Below are positions 8,378 to 17,997 of a stretch of DNA of 64,000 nucleotides, piece after piece. The first letter of the stretch is position 1. Every line of letters begins with the position of its first letter. The DNA comes from Bacillus sp. NTK034 (GTDB taxonomy: Bacteria; Bacillota; Bacilli; Bacillales; Cytobacillaceae). The notes below the pieces were generated by a model, which saw only the letters and a program-made list of their open reading frames with translations, made no database searches and had not been told where the DNA came from. The stretch covers positions 744,001-808,000 of the forward strand of contig NZ_JAFKOJ010000002.1 of NCBI RefSeq assembly GCF_017303275.1, in the 5' to 3' direction. The translations under genes were made by a program, and so were the position numbers.

Positions 8378-9774
8378 TATTCTTTATTAACATACTCTTT
8401 AATGCCAAGAGATTCCTTCGCTTTTTCAATCGCGATGCTTACTTGTTTAAATCCTGTTCCGCCTGCACTATTTCTTCTTTTGACAGCTGTATAAGGATCC
8501 AGTACTTCATAAATATCTTCTTCAAACAATGAATGGGCATTCTTGAAATCTTCAAGCGGTAAATCCCCAAGGAAGCATCCCTTTTGTACACAGACAAGGA
8601 CCAGTTTCCCGACAATCTCATGCGCTTCTCTGAATGGAATGCCTTTATCAGATAGATAATCCGCCAATTCAGTAGCATTGGAAAAATCATTTTTAGTCGC
8701 TTTTACCATCTGATCTGTTTTAACCTTCATGGTCCGGATCATTCCTGCAAAGATTTTCAGTGAACCTGTGACTGTCTTTACAGTATCAAACATCCCTTCC
8801 TTATCTTCCTGCATATCTTTATTATAGGCTAGCGGCAGACCCTTCAGTACTGTCAGCAGCCCCATAAGGTTACCGTATACACGTCCCGTTTTACCGCGGA
8901 TAAGTTCCGCCATATCCGGATTCTTCTTTTGGGGCATAATGCTGCTGCCTGTTGCAAAGCTGTCATCCAGTTCAATGAATTGAAACTCCTGGCTTGACCA
9001 AAGGATGAATTCTTCACTTAAACGTGACAGATGCATCATCAGGATAGAGCTTGAGGATAAAAACTCAAGAATAAAGTCTCTGTCACTTACTGCATCCAGG
9101 CTGTTTTCATAGATGCCTTCAAATCCAAGAAGTTCCGCGGTATACACACGGTCGATTGGGAAAGTGGTTCCAGCCAGTGCCCCTGCTCCAAGCGGAGATA
9201 GATTGATTCTTTTTAAGCTTTCAGAAAGTCGCTCTTTGTCTCTCTCAAGCATCCAGAAATAAGCCATTAGGTGATGACCGAAAGAGATCGGCTGTGCCCG
9301 CTGCAGATGCGTATAGCCCGGCATTATGGTTTCCACATTATTTTCAGCCTGGATGATTAACTCTTCCTGCATTTCCTGAATCAATTCAACAATCTGCTCC
9401 ACCTGCTTGCGCAGATATAAGTGCATGTCTGTTGCCACCTGGTCATTTCGGCTTCTTGCGGTATGAAGTTTACCGCCGACAGGCCCGGTCAGTTCGGTCA
9501 AATGACTCTCAAGATTTAAATGAATATCTTCAAGTTTTACTGAGTAAGCCAGTTCATCCTTGGCAGCTTCCTCTTTTAGCTGCTGAAGGCCTGTTTTGAT
9601 TTTTTGAGCTTCGTTCTCAGTGATGATTCCTGTTTTAGAAAGCATGGCAACGTGGGCCATGCTCCCTTCGATATCTTCCATAACCAATTCCTGGTCAAAT
9701 GAAATCGACGCTCCGAATTCATCTACCCATTCTTCAGCAGATTTTGTGAATCTGCCTCCCCATAACTTTTTCAC
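8377..9774 (-). CDS. argH: Argininosuccinate lyase
   Basis: A 465-residue cytosolic enzyme of the last arginine step, cleaving argininosuccinate to arginine and fumarate. The fumarase/aspartase superfamily signature [15 protein letters not shown] is near residue 280 and [12 protein letters not shown] near 110. The frame is open upstream into argG, but the start is GTG at 9774, giving [11 protein letters not shown], the family N terminus. Its GTGA overlaps the argG stop by four bases, and AGAAGG precedes it. Coupled operon argG-argH. Confidence 0.96.
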   Translation of the reverse strand: MKKLWGGRFTKSAEEWVDEFGASISFDQELVMEDIEGSMAHVAMLSKTGIITENEAQKIKTGLQQLKEEAAKDELAYSVKLEDIHLNLESHLTELTGPVGGKLHTARSRNDQVATDMHLYLRKQVEQIVELIQEMQEELIIQAENNVETIMPGYTHLQRAQPISFGHHLMAYFWMLERDKERLSESLKRINLSPLGAGALAGTTFPIDRVYTAELLGFEGIYENSLDAVSDRDFILEFLSSSSILMMHLSRLSEEFILWSSQEFQFIELDDSFATGSSIMPQKKNPDMAELIRGKTGRVYGNLMGLLTVLKGLPLAYNKDMQEDKEGMFDTVKTVTGSLKIFAGMIRTMKVKTDQMVKATKNDFSNATELADYLSDKGIPFREAHEIVGKLVLVCVQKGCFLGDLPLEDFKNAHSLFEEDIYEVLDPYTAVKRRNSAGGTGFKQVSIAIEKAKESLGIKEYVNKE

Positions 9775-10979
9775 ACTGTCACCTTCTTGCTGTTTTGAAC
9801 AATGCTCTGCACTTTTGTCGGCAATCCCCAAAGCTTAATAAAGCCAACTGCCGCATTATGATCAAATTCATCATCGGAAGTATAGGTTGCTAACTTTTCA
9901 TCGTACAGTGAATACGGAGATTTTCTTCCTTCAACAATCGCATGGCCTTTAAACAGCTTCACTCTGACTGTTCCTGTAACAAAGGTTTGAGTCTCTTTCA
10001 GGAAAGCTGTTAATGCATTGTTAAGCTGAGAGAACCACAATCCTTCGTATATAAGCTCAGCCACTTTTTTCTCAATAACCGGTTTAAAGTGGGCCAATTC
10101 TTTTACCATAGTTAAGTCCTCAAGCTCTTTATGTGCTTTAAGAAGTGTCATCGCTCCCGGACACTCGTAAACTTCACGGGATTTGATTCCGACCAGTCGA
10201 TTTTCCACATGGTCGATACGTCCAACTCCATGCTTGCCAGCAATCTCATTCAGTTCGGCAATAAGCTCGGAAAGCTTTATACTTTTGCCATTCAAGCTGA
10301 CAGGTACACCCTTTTCAAAACCAATTTCAACCGTATCAGGTGTATCAGGAGCTTTTTCAAGAGAAACAGTAAGATCGTATGCATCTTCCGGAGGAGCTGC
10401 CCATGGATCTTCCAGGACTCCGCACTCATTGCTTCTGCCCCATAAGTTTTGATCAATGCTGTAAGGAGAATCCAGATTAATTGGGATGGGGATATTATTT
10501 TGTTTTGCATATTCAATTTCTTCCTCACGTGACCAGCTCCACTCACGAACTGGAGCTAACACCTGAAGATCAGGGTTTAGAGCCTGGATTGCCACTTCAA
10601 AACGAACCTGGTCATTTCCTTTTCCGGTACATCCATGTGCGACGGCTACAGCACCTTCTTTTTCTGCTACTTCAACAAGCTTCTTGGCGATCAGCGGACG
10701 TGAAAGAGCAGAGATCAATGGATACTTATTTTCGTATAAAGCATGTGCCTGCAGCGCTATTAATGCATATTCATTAGCAAATTCTTCTTTTGCATCAATT
10801 ACATAGGATTGGACAGCACCAACAGTTAAAGCTTTTTTCTGGATGAAGTTGAGATCTTTTCCTTCACCAACGTCAAGACAGCAGGCAACAACTGCATAAC
10901 CTTGGTCCTGCAGCCATTTAACTGCAACTGATGTATCCAAACCGCCTGAGTATGCAAGAACTACTTTATTTTGAGACAT
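9771..10979 (-). CDS. argG: Argininosuccinate synthase
   Basis: A 402-residue ATP-dependent enzyme joining citrulline and aspartate. The PP-loop [15 protein letters not shown] is at residues 9-23, with the family motifs [15 protein letters not shown] and [19 protein letters not shown] lies eight bases before the ATG. It is first in argG-argH. The AT-rich leader (10980-11125) has sequences resembling arginine-repressor boxes (separate entry), as expected for AhrC control. Confidence 0.96.
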   Translation of the reverse strand: MSQNKVVLAYSGGLDTSVAVKWLQDQGYAVVACCLDVGEGKDLNFIQKKALTVGAVQSYVIDAKEEFANEYALIALQAHALYENKYPLISALSRPLIAKKLVEVAEKEGAVAVAHGCTGKGNDQVRFEVAIQALNPDLQVLAPVREWSWSREEEIEYAKQNNIPIPINLDSPYSIDQNLWGRSNECGVLEDPWAAPPEDAYDLTVSLEKAPDTPDTVEIGFEKGVPVSLNGKSIKLSELIAELNEIAGKHGVGRIDHVENRLVGIKSREVYECPGAMTLLKAHKELEDLTMVKELAHFKPVIEKKVAELIYEGLWFSQLNNALTAFLKETQTFVTGTVRVKLFKGHAIVEGRKSPYSLYDEKLATYTSDDEFDHNAAVGFIKLWGLPTKVQSIVQNSKKVTV

Positions 10980-11022
10980 ATATATTTCCTCCTTAGATTA
11001 TACGTATAAATATACAACTAAA

Positions 11023-11112
11023 TTATGTTTTTATTCATTTATTATTCTCTTACTTTAACAACCTTTTCTTTAAAAATCAATACTTATTCTTAAAAATGTA
11101 TAAAAATAAATA
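11023..11112. promoter_or_regulatory. Two candidate arginine-repressor (ARG) boxes upstream of argG
   Basis: ATGAATAAAAACATAA (minus strand, 11023-11038) and TGTATAAAAATAAATA (11097-11112) resemble the AhrC/ArgR half-site pattern TGNATWWWWATNCA with mismatches. Position upstream of argGH fits, but the region is AT-rich and chance matches are likely. Confidence 0.35.
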
Positions 11113-11125
11113 TAATTTCCCCAAA

Positions 11126-11160
11126 GAAAAAGGCAAAAGCCCCGTTTTGGCTTTTGCCTG
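11126..11160 (-). terminator. Terminator of the serine hydrolase gene
   Basis: On the minus strand AGGCAAAAGCC / GGCTTTTGCCT form a stem ending in TTTTTCTTT, eight bases after the stop. Confidence 0.85.
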
Positions 11161-11167
11161 CAATAGT

Positions 11168-12559
11168 TTAGTGATTTAATGCTTCATAAACCGCTGAAAT
11201 TACACTCCCATATTGACTGATGCTGTATGTGTCACCTTGAAACTTATGCGGATCTTTTATTGGATCGATGACAGGAGAATGTTTTTTATTTGTCAGGAGA
11301 GCGATAGCTAAATGATTTTCTCTGTCTATCACCGTTACCGTTCCTGTCCAGCCGGTATGCCCAAATACTTCTTTCCCAGCATACTGGCTGAACATCCACT
11401 CCATACTTGAATCTCCGTTCAAGCGCCATCCTAACCCATATGTAGGATTCATATCATAAGGTTCTACAAATTTATCAATTGTTTGTTTATCAAATAACTT
11501 TATATTTCCATAGCCCCCATCATTAAGCATTACCTGCATCAGGACAGCAAGATCTGAAGTTGTGGAAAAGAGGCCAGCATGCCCGGATATTCCATCCATT
11601 GAATAAAAGGACTTCTCATCATGAACCTCTCCCTGAAGAGTATAGGTCCGGATATTTGGGAAGGAAATGACCCCATCCCTGGTGTTGCCGTGTAATTCAG
11701 TTGCGGCGAAATCCTTTTCTTTGAATCCTTTGCGAAGCGGATTAAATAAAGTATGCTTTAACCCCAGGGGCTTATAGATATGATGCTCAGTATAATCGTC
11801 AAGCTGCACTCCCGTTATTTTTTCAATAATAAATCCCAGCAGCATATAGTCAATGTCACTGTAAACCTGTTTAGTGCCAGGTTCATACTGAAGGGGAGTT
11901 TTTAAAATCATGGAAAGCGTTTTAGTGCGTTCCTGGGAATATAATTCTCCCGCCCTTTCAGGATTATGATAATGGATGCTTGAAGGAAATCCCGCAGTAT
12001 GGTGGAGCAAGTCGATTATCCGGAGTTCACCTTTCCCTTTTATTTCATCTTCCGCTGAATCTTTAAATTCGGGAAAATAATACTGAATTTTTTCTTCAAG
12101 ATTGATCTTTCCTTCACTGACAAGATGCTGCAGTGAAAAGTTAACGGCATACATTTTCGTGTTTGATGCTAAATCAAACATGGTTCTTGTCTTCATTTTC
12201 TGCGGGTGATTTAACGGATCAGATTCATCAAAGACTTTGGCTGAACCATATGCGGAGTTTTTAACAATCTTGCCATCTTTAATTACGACTAAAGCTGCTC
12301 CTGGAAAACCATTTTGTATTTCTCCCTCGATCAGCTTATCAACCTCTCTGAGCTTTTTGGAAGAAAAGCCTGCATCCTCGGGGCGCTTTGCTTTTGACAA
12401 GATTGGATATTCTAATGGTTTTTTATGTTTAAATACTTGCTCTTCTGAGCTGCTGCTTCCTGTTCTGCCCAATTCTTCTCCCAGGGCTGCAACGGGGTAA
12501 GGCAAAAGCAAACCCAGCACTAGGCCTAAAACTGTTAAATGCGTTATAAACTTTTTCAT
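11168..12559 (-). CDS. Secreted serine beta-lactamase-like hydrolase
   Basis: A 463-residue protein with an N-terminal signal peptide (MKKFITHLTVLGLVLGLLLPYPVAA, cleavage probably near residue 26; no lipobox Cys). The rest is a class C beta-lactamase/PBP4-like domain. Active-site motifs are SNTK (SxxK) around residue 130, YSD (YxN-type) around 235, and HTG in FGHTGWTG around 400. It resembles the YbbE/AmiE and AmpH-like exported hydrolases acting on peptidoglycan peptides or related substrates, but it is not next to nag genes, so the substrate is undetermined. GGGGGAG precedes the ATG. Monocistronic. Confidence 0.8.
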   Translation of the reverse strand: MKKFITHLTVLGLVLGLLLPYPVAALGEELGRTGSSSSEEQVFKHKKPLEYPILSKAKRPEDAGFSSKKLREVDKLIEGEIQNGFPGAALVVIKDGKIVKNSAYGSAKVFDESDPLNHPQKMKTRTMFDLASNTKMYAVNFSLQHLVSEGKINLEEKIQYYFPEFKDSAEDEIKGKGELRIIDLLHHTAGFPSSIHYHNPERAGELYSQERTKTLSMILKTPLQYEPGTKQVYSDIDYMLLGFIIEKITGVQLDDYTEHHIYKPLGLKHTLFNPLRKGFKEKDFAATELHGNTRDGVISFPNIRTYTLQGEVHDEKSFYSMDGISGHAGLFSTTSDLAVLMQVMLNDGGYGNIKLFDKQTIDKFVEPYDMNPTYGLGWRLNGDSSMEWMFSQYAGKEVFGHTGWTGTVTVIDRENHLAIALLTNKKHSPVIDPIKDPHKFQGDTYSISQYGSVISAVYEALNH

Positions 12560-12800
12560 ATTCTCCCCCTTTAATTGTTTTAATATTCCTAATAGTCAAT
12601 ATGTTATTCGATATCTATTAAATCTGTAAACCAATACCTTAGCCCTTTCTATTAAATCAGTACTTGTGGACCAAGTTCATAAATCTTTACATTAGTTCAA
12701 TAGTAGTATCTGCAGAAAAACGTTGAATACTAAAACATTCATGCACCGCAAACACCTTTATAGTAAAATAAAAACAAGATTATCGTTTGGGGGATTCATA

Positions 12801-13115
12801 ATGGAGGAGCATTTTTCACATAATGGCCGTCTTGGCATTCCCATACCCGCCTTTGACCGGGATTGGGATGAATATTCACCAAAAACACAGCAGATGATCC
12901 TGTTTCAATGGGAAAAAATAAGAGGCAGGATTCCTGACCGCATTGCCGAGCTTGAAGCGGAAATAAACAGGAAACAGGCTGAGCTATCAGATGAGGGCAA
13001 TTTCGAAAGATCATGCAGACTCAACAGTGAAATTTCAGAACTGGCATCAGTCATAAATGATCTGTGGCTATGGTATCGAACGAATCAGGATATTACAGGG
13101 AAAATGCATTCATAA
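12801..13115 (+). CDS. Hypothetical protein, helical, 104 aa
   Basis: A 104-residue soluble protein. Its middle (about 35-90) is charged and coiled-coil-like (RIAELEAEINRKQAELSDEG) and it has an aromatic end (INDLWLWYRTNQD). It has no membrane segment and no motif I recognise. The open frame starts earlier, but GGGGG lies seven bases before the ATG at 12801. It stands alone between the serine hydrolase and moaB. A repeat copy begins two bases after the stop, followed by the shared terminator at 13209. Confidence 0.65.
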   Translation: MEEHFSHNGRLGIPIPAFDRDWDEYSPKTQQMILFQWEKIRGRIPDRIAELEAEINRKQAELSDEGNFERSCRLNSEISELASVINDLWLWYRTNQDITGKMHS

Positions 13116-13117
13116 AA

Positions 13118-13171
13118 GAAAAGCGGAAGCGCCCCGACAACTCGAGGGAGCAGGCTGCTTGCGCTAGACAG
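13118..13171 (+). repeat. Dispersed palindromic repeat, copy 3 (short form)
   Basis: GAAAAGCGGAAGCGCCCC at the start and TTGCGCTAGACAG at the end, with a CTCGAGGG core. It starts two bases after the stop codon of the 104-aa gene, in the sense orientation. The right arm is partly degenerate. Confidence 0.75.
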
Positions 13172-13208
13172 TTCCCGAAGTAAAAAATTATACTTCCCTG
13201 TCATTTTA

Positions 13209-13239
13209 AAAAAACCTTTCCGCGGCGGAAAGGTTTTTT
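13209..13239. terminator. Terminator between the 104-aa gene and moaB
   Basis: AAAAAACCTTTCCG / CGGAAAGGTTTTTT form a 14-bp stem usable on both strands. Confidence 0.9.
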
Positions 13240-13244
13240 GCCCT

Positions 13245-13757
13245 TTATAAATCTTTTCTTAGTTCCCTGACGATATGCCCGAGTTCAGGCAGAATCAGCT
13301 TATTCATCGCAAGGCGAACTGCCCCGGATGATCCTGGTGTTGAGAAAACTGCTTTATTTTGCACTGTGCCTGCAGCAGCTCGTGAAAGAATGGCCGCAGA
13401 CCCGATATCTTCCGTGTAGCTTAGCATCCTGAACAATTCGCCGAATCCGTCAATTTCTTTATCAAATAATTCTCTTACCGTTTCAATAGTCACGTCCCTT
13501 AATGCAATTCCTGTGCCTCCATTTGTAAGGACAGCATCAATGCTGGGGTTTTCACATCCTTTTAATACGGCCTCACGAATGAGATTTCCTTCATCTTTGA
13601 CGATTTCATAGTCAGCTATGACATGTCCTGCCTCTTCCAGCAGCCGGATCATCAGCTTTCCGCTTTTATCTGTTTCTTTATTTCTCGTATCACTTACGGT
13701 GACCACTTTGCATCTAACTTCTTTTGGGGCTTCTTTTTTATGCTCGAATGTACTCAT
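13245..13757 (-). CDS. moaB: Molybdenum cofactor biosynthesis protein MoaB
   Basis: A 170-residue MogA/MoaB-type molybdopterin adenylyltransferase-like protein, binding molybdopterin before metal insertion. Motifs are VVTVSDTRN near residue 19, LTNGGTGIALRDVTIE near 78 and DGFGELFRMLSYTEDIGSAAILSRA near 103. The ATG is seven bases after AAAGGTG. It lies 41 bases after the EcsC-like gene on the same strand. No other moa genes are in the window. Confidence 0.92.
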   Translation of the reverse strand: MSTFEHKKEAPKEVRCKVVTVSDTRNKETDKSGKLMIRLLEEAGHVIADYEIVKDEGNLIREAVLKGCENPSIDAVLTNGGTGIALRDVTIETVRELFDKEIDGFGELFRMLSYTEDIGSAAILSRAAAGTVQNKAVFSTPGSSGAVRLAMNKLILPELGHIVRELRKDL

Positions 13758-13798
13758 TTGGCATCACCTTTGCTTATAATTCATAGTATTCCGGAAGT

Positions 13799-14638
13799 TT
13801 ACTGCTGAATGTTTTTTCTTTGCAAATATCTCATTTGATAATATTTATGAGCGAAATCTGTTACTTTTCTTGTTAGCTGATAATTCGTCCCGGCTCCAAT
13901 GGCCATGCTGATGAAAGGAATTCCCTGTACTGACTTTCTGCGGAAAAAGTAAATAGCCATTGCTTTAAAAAGCTGCTTCATTGGCTGCTCGATCCAGGTT
14001 ATATCAGTCAATTCTTCTTTTCCTTCATAAAAATAGAATTCTTCCTGATTCTTCAGCTCGTACCTCAGTTCTTCCCAAGCACTGCCCTGCATGCGCGGCG
14101 GCAGTGTGGCTGCGTGAAAAACCTTAAGAGAACTCATCATTTCGAATGGAGTATTGACCTCAAAGCCATATGTCATAGCAATCAGCTGGACAGCACGAAG
14201 ATTAATAACCGCCATAGCAGGAATATCTGTACCCAGCATGAGTGAGCTGCCTGAACCGGCAATGCCGCCTTGTGCAAAAGAATAAAGACGATGCCGGGCA
14301 ATCTGCTGTTGAGCTATGTATTGAAGCTGGTCGATATTCAATTGCTTAAGGTCTTCAATCGACTCAATATCAGAATGAAAAACACGGCCTGCCGTCAAAA
14401 TGCGCTCCTTCGCATCCATTTGAAGCTGTGAGCCTTGAATAAGCGCATGAAGATGAAACAGCCAGCTATCCATTGCTGAAAAAAATTGCTGCTGAACTTC
14501 TTCAGGCAATAGTGAAAAAGACCTTTCCAATGATTTATCATAAACCATTTCCAAATCATTGGGCTCATAATTCAACAGCTTGTTTTCCCACTCCTGAATA
14601 CCGGCCAAAACACTTTCTTCCCGTTCGTTCAATGGCAT
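13799..14638 (-). CDS. EcsC family protein
   Basis: A 279-residue protein matching the EcsC family by its centre and C-terminal half: ARHRLYSFAQGGIAGSGSSLMLGTDIPAMAVINLRAVQLIAMTYG-like hydrophobic helices (positions about 120-170) and IPFISMAIGAGTNYQLTRKVTDFAHKYYQ near the end. It is probably membrane-associated. EcsC was named for its place behind an ABC transporter, but no transporter is adjacent here and its biochemical role is unknown. The start is the ATG at 14638, seven bases after GGAGG, rather than the upstream frame extension. Confidence 0.78.
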   Translation of the reverse strand: MPLNEREESVLAGIQEWENKLLNYEPNDLEMVYDKSLERSFSLLPEEVQQQFFSAMDSWLFHLHALIQGSQLQMDAKERILTAGRVFHSDIESIEDLKQLNIDQLQYIAQQQIARHRLYSFAQGGIAGSGSSLMLGTDIPAMAVINLRAVQLIAMTYGFEVNTPFEMMSSLKVFHAATLPPRMQGSAWEELRYELKNQEEFYFYEGKEELTDITWIEQPMKQLFKAMAIYFFRRKSVQGIPFISMAIGAGTNYQLTRKVTDFAHKYYQMRYLQRKNIQQ

Positions 14639-14734
14639 CGCAATTCCTCCCAAAACATTTTTTCTTGGACTCAGTATAGCATAAGTCAGATGATGAATTC
14701 TCCTTCCGCCTGATGGGCAATAAATCCCGATAAA

Positions 14735-14766
14735 AACAAAAAAGACAAGAGCGATAAGCCCTTGCC
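14735..14766 (-). terminator. Terminator of ackA
   Basis: On the minus strand CAAGGGC / GCTCTTG (one G-U pair) is followed by CTTTTTTGTTTTT. Confidence 0.8.
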
Positions 14767-14778
14767 TTGTTATGAATG

Positions 14779-15966
14779 TTATTTAGCCAATCTCACTACA
14801 TCACGTGCAATCATGACTTCCTCATTTGTTGGGATAATCATGACTTTAACTGGTGAATGAGGGTAATTAATGAACGCTTCTTCACCGCGCACTTTATTTA
14901 ATGCAGGATCCCAGTATACGCCCATGAATTCCAGCCCCTGAAGAACACGATCACGGATAACATCACTGTTTTCACCGATTCCGGCAGTGAAGATAATCGC
15001 ATCTACGCCATACATGCGGGATGCATAGGATCCAATATATTTGTGGATTCTGTTTGCGAATACTTCAAGAGCTAATTCTGCTCTTTCATTTCCTTCAACC
15101 GCTTGAACTTCAATGTCGCGAAGATCACTGGAGAATCCGGAAACACCAAGCATACCGCTCTTTTTATTAAGAACATCAAGAACTTCATCTGCGTTCTTTC
15201 CAGTCTTTTCCATAATAAATGGAATAAGTGCAGGGTCAATGTTCCCTGAACGGGTACCCATTGTAACACCCGCTAACGGAGTGAATCCCATGGAAGTATC
15301 GATTGACTTTCCGCCTTCAATGGCTGTAATACTTGCTCCATTCCCTAAATGGCAGGAGATGAGGCGAAGCTGTTCAAGCGGACGGCCAAGCATTTCTGCA
15401 GCACGCTCTGATACATATTTATGTGAAGTGCCATGGAACCCATACTTGCGGATGCCATATTTTTCATAATACTCATATGGCAAGCTATATAGGAATGAGC
15501 TTTCAGGCATCGTCTGATGGAAGGCTGTATCAAATACTGCCACTGCAGGCACATTCGGAAGAACCTGCTGGAATGCCTTAATACCCGTAATATTAGCCGG
15601 GTTATGAAGGGGTGCAAGTTCCGAAAGTTCATCAATTTTCGCAAGCACTTCATCCGTAATGACTACAGAATCGTTGAATGCCTCACCGCCATGTACTACA
15701 CGATGGCCAATGCCTTCGATTTCATCAAGAGATTTAATAATCCCAAGATTTGTTAATTTATCAAGCAGGATTTTAACCGCTACTGAATGATCAGGTATAT
15801 CAGTTACTTCCTTAATTTTTTCGCCATTTACAGAAATATTGAAGACTGCGTTATCCAGCCCAATACGCTCGATTAAGCCTTTCGTAATTACTTCTTCACT
15901 CGGCATGTCAAATAATTGAAATTTTAACGAAGAACTGCCGGCATTGATTGCTATGATTTTTGCCAT
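14779..15966 (-). CDS. ackA: Acetate kinase
   Basis: A 395-residue enzyme interconverting acetate plus ATP and acetyl phosphate plus ADP, the substrate-level phosphorylation end of overflow metabolism. It starts [21 protein letters not shown] (signature 1), with [16 protein letters not shown] and [11 protein letters not shown] in the middle and FTAGIGENS near residue 320. GGAG lies about ten bases before the ATG. A sigma-A promoter with 17-bp spacing sits at 16028-16056. The pathway partner acsA, at 46 kb, runs the reverse direction of acetate flow. Confidence 0.96.
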   Translation of the reverse strand: MAKIIAINAGSSSLKFQLFDMPSEEVITKGLIERIGLDNAVFNISVNGEKIKEVTDIPDHSVAVKILLDKLTNLGIIKSLDEIEGIGHRVVHGGEAFNDSVVITDEVLAKIDELSELAPLHNPANITGIKAFQQVLPNVPAVAVFDTAFHQTMPESSFLYSLPYEYYEKYGIRKYGFHGTSHKYVSERAAEMLGRPLEQLRLISCHLGNGASITAIEGGKSIDTSMGFTPLAGVTMGTRSGNIDPALIPFIMEKTGKNADEVLDVLNKKSGMLGVSGFSSDLRDIEVQAVEGNERAELALEVFANRIHKYIGSYASRMYGVDAIIFTAGIGENSDVIRDRVLQGLEFMGVYWDPALNKVRGEEAFINYPHSPVKVMIIPTNEEVMIARDVVRLAK

Positions 15967-16027
15967 AAAGCTACCGCTCCTTTAGAAGATGTTCAAAGGG
16001 ACTGACTTGTCTCTCCAAACCCATACT

Positions 16028-16056
16028 TTTATATAACAAAGTGTGATACGACACAA
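16028..16056 (-). promoter_or_regulatory. Sigma-A promoter of ackA
   Basis: On the minus strand TTGTGT, a 17-base spacer, then TATAAA, about 60 bases before the ackA start. Spacing is ideal and each box differs from consensus at one or two positions. Confidence 0.5.
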
Positions 16057-16213
16057 AAATTAATACAACCTTATTTTGTGCATCGGCCACAATTAATATC
16101 TCTCAATTTTCCATTTAAACACTGTAAGCAATACATTTCAAGAAGCACCTTGCAATGGTATCGTTTTCATGATAAATTAAATATTTTCTGATACTTCCGC
16201 ATATTAATACATT

Positions 16214-16246
16214 TAAAAAAGAAGCCGGCAAAATGCTCGGCTTCTT
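16214..16246 (-). terminator. Terminator of ytxK
   Basis: GAAGCCG / CGGCTTC stem with a T-run on the minus strand, shortly after the ytxK stop. Confidence 0.75.
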
Positions 16247-16257
16247 TTCGTTTATCC

Positions 16258-17241
16258 TTATTTGCTTTCTTTAAACCAGACATCAATTTTCTTGAGTATT
16301 TTTTCAGCTTCTGCTGTTTTGGATAAGCTGGGCAAGTTGACCAAGAGGGCCTGCTTAGGCGGAGTGACTCCATCCCCTTTTTTCTGAAGGATAAATATGC
16401 TTTTGGCTGCTTTTTCATTTTTGAACATAGTAAGCGGCAGCTGAACCAAACCTTGAATATAGGCATTTTCCTTAATGAACTCATGAAGCTTTGGTGCCTG
16501 CTCACTTTCAAACAGCCCATTTGGAATGATAAAAAATAAATAACCTCCAGATTTCACATGATTCATGCTCTGCTCAATAAATAAGTGATGAGAATAGGAA
16601 TGTCCCTCATCAGCTTTTAGCTTATACTCAGCTGAACGGACATCATTCGGATAGTAGCCAACAGGAAGGTCACTCACTACAGCATCAGCAGGTTCTATAA
16701 ACAGGGGCTCAAGGCTATCCTGGTTAAAAAATTGAATGGGATGCTCTTGTAAATTGGCATTTATATAAGCAAGCTTAATTAATAAGTCGTCAATCTCAAT
16801 CCCAGTTGCCTCAACCGTTTTATCCTTTTGGTGATTCATAACAGTTGTCAATAAATTTCCTGTTCCTACGGCAGGATCCAGCAGGCGGAAACCTTTTTCC
16901 TGAATGAATTTTTCGACCAGATACCCCATCAGCATGCCCACTGCATCTGGAGTCATTTGATGATTAGGCTGGACGTTCTCTTTCATTCCTTTTAAAATAG
17001 CAAGCTGGAAGGATTTTCTAATCTCTTCTTTTGTGCAGTTGCTTAAGTCAATGGATTCATAACTCTTCCTAAGTCTTTTAACTGTTAATTCGCTAAGCTC
17101 ATCCTGAAGAATACTTTCATGAAATAGATTCTCTCCTGTTTCTGCAAGAGCTTCAAGGTATGTACAATGCAGTTCTTCCTGCATAATCGTAGCCGTTTCG
17201 TTTAAAACGGTAAATAAATCCTCAACCGGAGTTATTTTCAC
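16258..17241 (-). CDS. ytxK: N6-adenine-methylase-like protein YtxK
   Basis: A 327-residue class I SAM-dependent methyltransferase of the HsdM-like N6-DNA methylase fold. Motif I LLDPAVGTGNLLTTV is near residue 120. The position of the catalytic NPPY motif is occupied by SDLPVGYYP near residue 188. The C-terminal part, with GGYLFFIIPNGLF, matches the fold's beta-6 region. The start is GTG at 17241 after GGGAGGAA. It lies downstream of tpx with its own terminator, as in B. subtilis. Whether it methylates DNA, and where, is not known; the altered motif IV makes a non-canonical role possible. Confidence 0.82.
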   Translation of the reverse strand: MKITPVEDLFTVLNETATIMQEELHCTYLEALAETGENLFHESILQDELSELTVKRLRKSYESIDLSNCTKEEIRKSFQLAILKGMKENVQPNHQMTPDAVGMLMGYLVEKFIQEKGFRLLDPAVGTGNLLTTVMNHQKDKTVEATGIEIDDLLIKLAYINANLQEHPIQFFNQDSLEPLFIEPADAVVSDLPVGYYPNDVRSAEYKLKADEGHSYSHHLFIEQSMNHVKSGGYLFFIIPNGLFESEQAPKLHEFIKENAYIQGLVQLPLTMFKNEKAAKSIFILQKKGDGVTPPKQALLVNLPSLSKTAEAEKILKKIDVWFKESK

Positions 17242-17325
17242 AGCTTATTCCTCCCGTCCTTATTCTTTTTCCTATTTTAACGGCCTTTTGTTTCATTCAC
17301 AAGTTTGGTGCTGAGGGACGCAAAA

Positions 17326-17358
17326 AATAAAGCCCCGGAACAAATCCGGAGCTTTTAA
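17326..17358 (-). terminator. Terminator of tpx
   Basis: AGCTCCGGA / TCCGGGGCT stem (one mismatch) with TTATTTTTT following on the minus strand. Confidence 0.75.
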
Positions 17359-17369
17359 TATTCGTATAA

Positions 17370-17870
17370 TTATTTCGCTTGCTTAGCAGCTTCCACTGCT
17401 GCTTCATAGTTTGGATGATCTGTTGCTTCACTTACATATTCCGCATATGTAACGTTGTCATTTGAATCGACAACAAAAACGGCACGAGCCAATAAACGAA
17501 GTTCCTGGATGGCCACCCCATATGCTTCTCCGAAAGAAAGGCTACGGTGATCAGAAACGGTTTGAACATTTTCAATGCCTGCTGCTGCACACCAGCGTTT
17601 TTGGGCAAATGGAAGATCCACGCTTACAGTAAGAATCTTAACATTGTCAAGCTTGGAAGCTTCTTCGTTAAAACGGCGTGTCTGCGCATCACAAACTCCC
17701 GTGTCAATAGAAGGAACTACGCTGATTAGACGCACCTGCCCTTTTGAATCAGCAAGAGTTACTTCAGAAAGGTCATTTGCCAGTACCTTGAATTCAGGAG
17801 CTTTATCTCCAACTTTTACTTCATTGCCCAGCAATGTTACAGGATTTCCTTTGAACGTAATAGATGCCAT
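17370..17870 (-). CDS. tpx: Thiol peroxidase Tpx
   Basis: A 166-residue atypical 2-Cys peroxiredoxin reducing H2O2 and alkyl hydroperoxides with thioredoxin. The peroxidatic Cys60 lies in [15 protein letters not shown] and the resolving Cys94 in RWCAAAG, the spacing of the Tpx subgroup. The ATG follows AAGGAGG with a normal gap. It heads a tpx-ytxK arrangement conserved in Bacillus, though a terminator separates the two. Confidence 0.95.
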   Translation of the reverse strand: MASITFKGNPVTLLGNEVKVGDKAPEFKVLANDLSEVTLADSKGQVRLISVVPSIDTGVCDAQTRRFNEEASKLDNVKILTVSVDLPFAQKRWCAAAGIENVQTVSDHRSLSFGEAYGVAIQELRLLARAVFVVDSNDNVTYAEYVSEATDHPNYEAAVEAAKQAK

Positions 17871-17960
17871 TTAAATCGTCCTCCTTAATCACTTATGTAC
17901 AGTGTAAATCATATCTTTTCAGAATCTTTTTTGCAATTATTAAGGATACATTCCAAGAAA

Positions 17961-17991
17961 AAAGTTAACTCTCCCTGGGAAAGTTAACTTC
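17961..17991 (-). terminator. Terminator of ytfIJ
   Basis: AAGTTAACT / AGTTAACTT arms followed by TTTTTT on the minus strand, seven bases after the ytfJ stop. Confidence 0.8.
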
Positions 17992-17997
17992 CTTCTC

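Noticed and set aside
16118-16136. Possible cre site upstream of ackA (TGTAAGCAATACAT)
   Set aside because: Three mismatches including the central CG; too weak to claim CcpA control.
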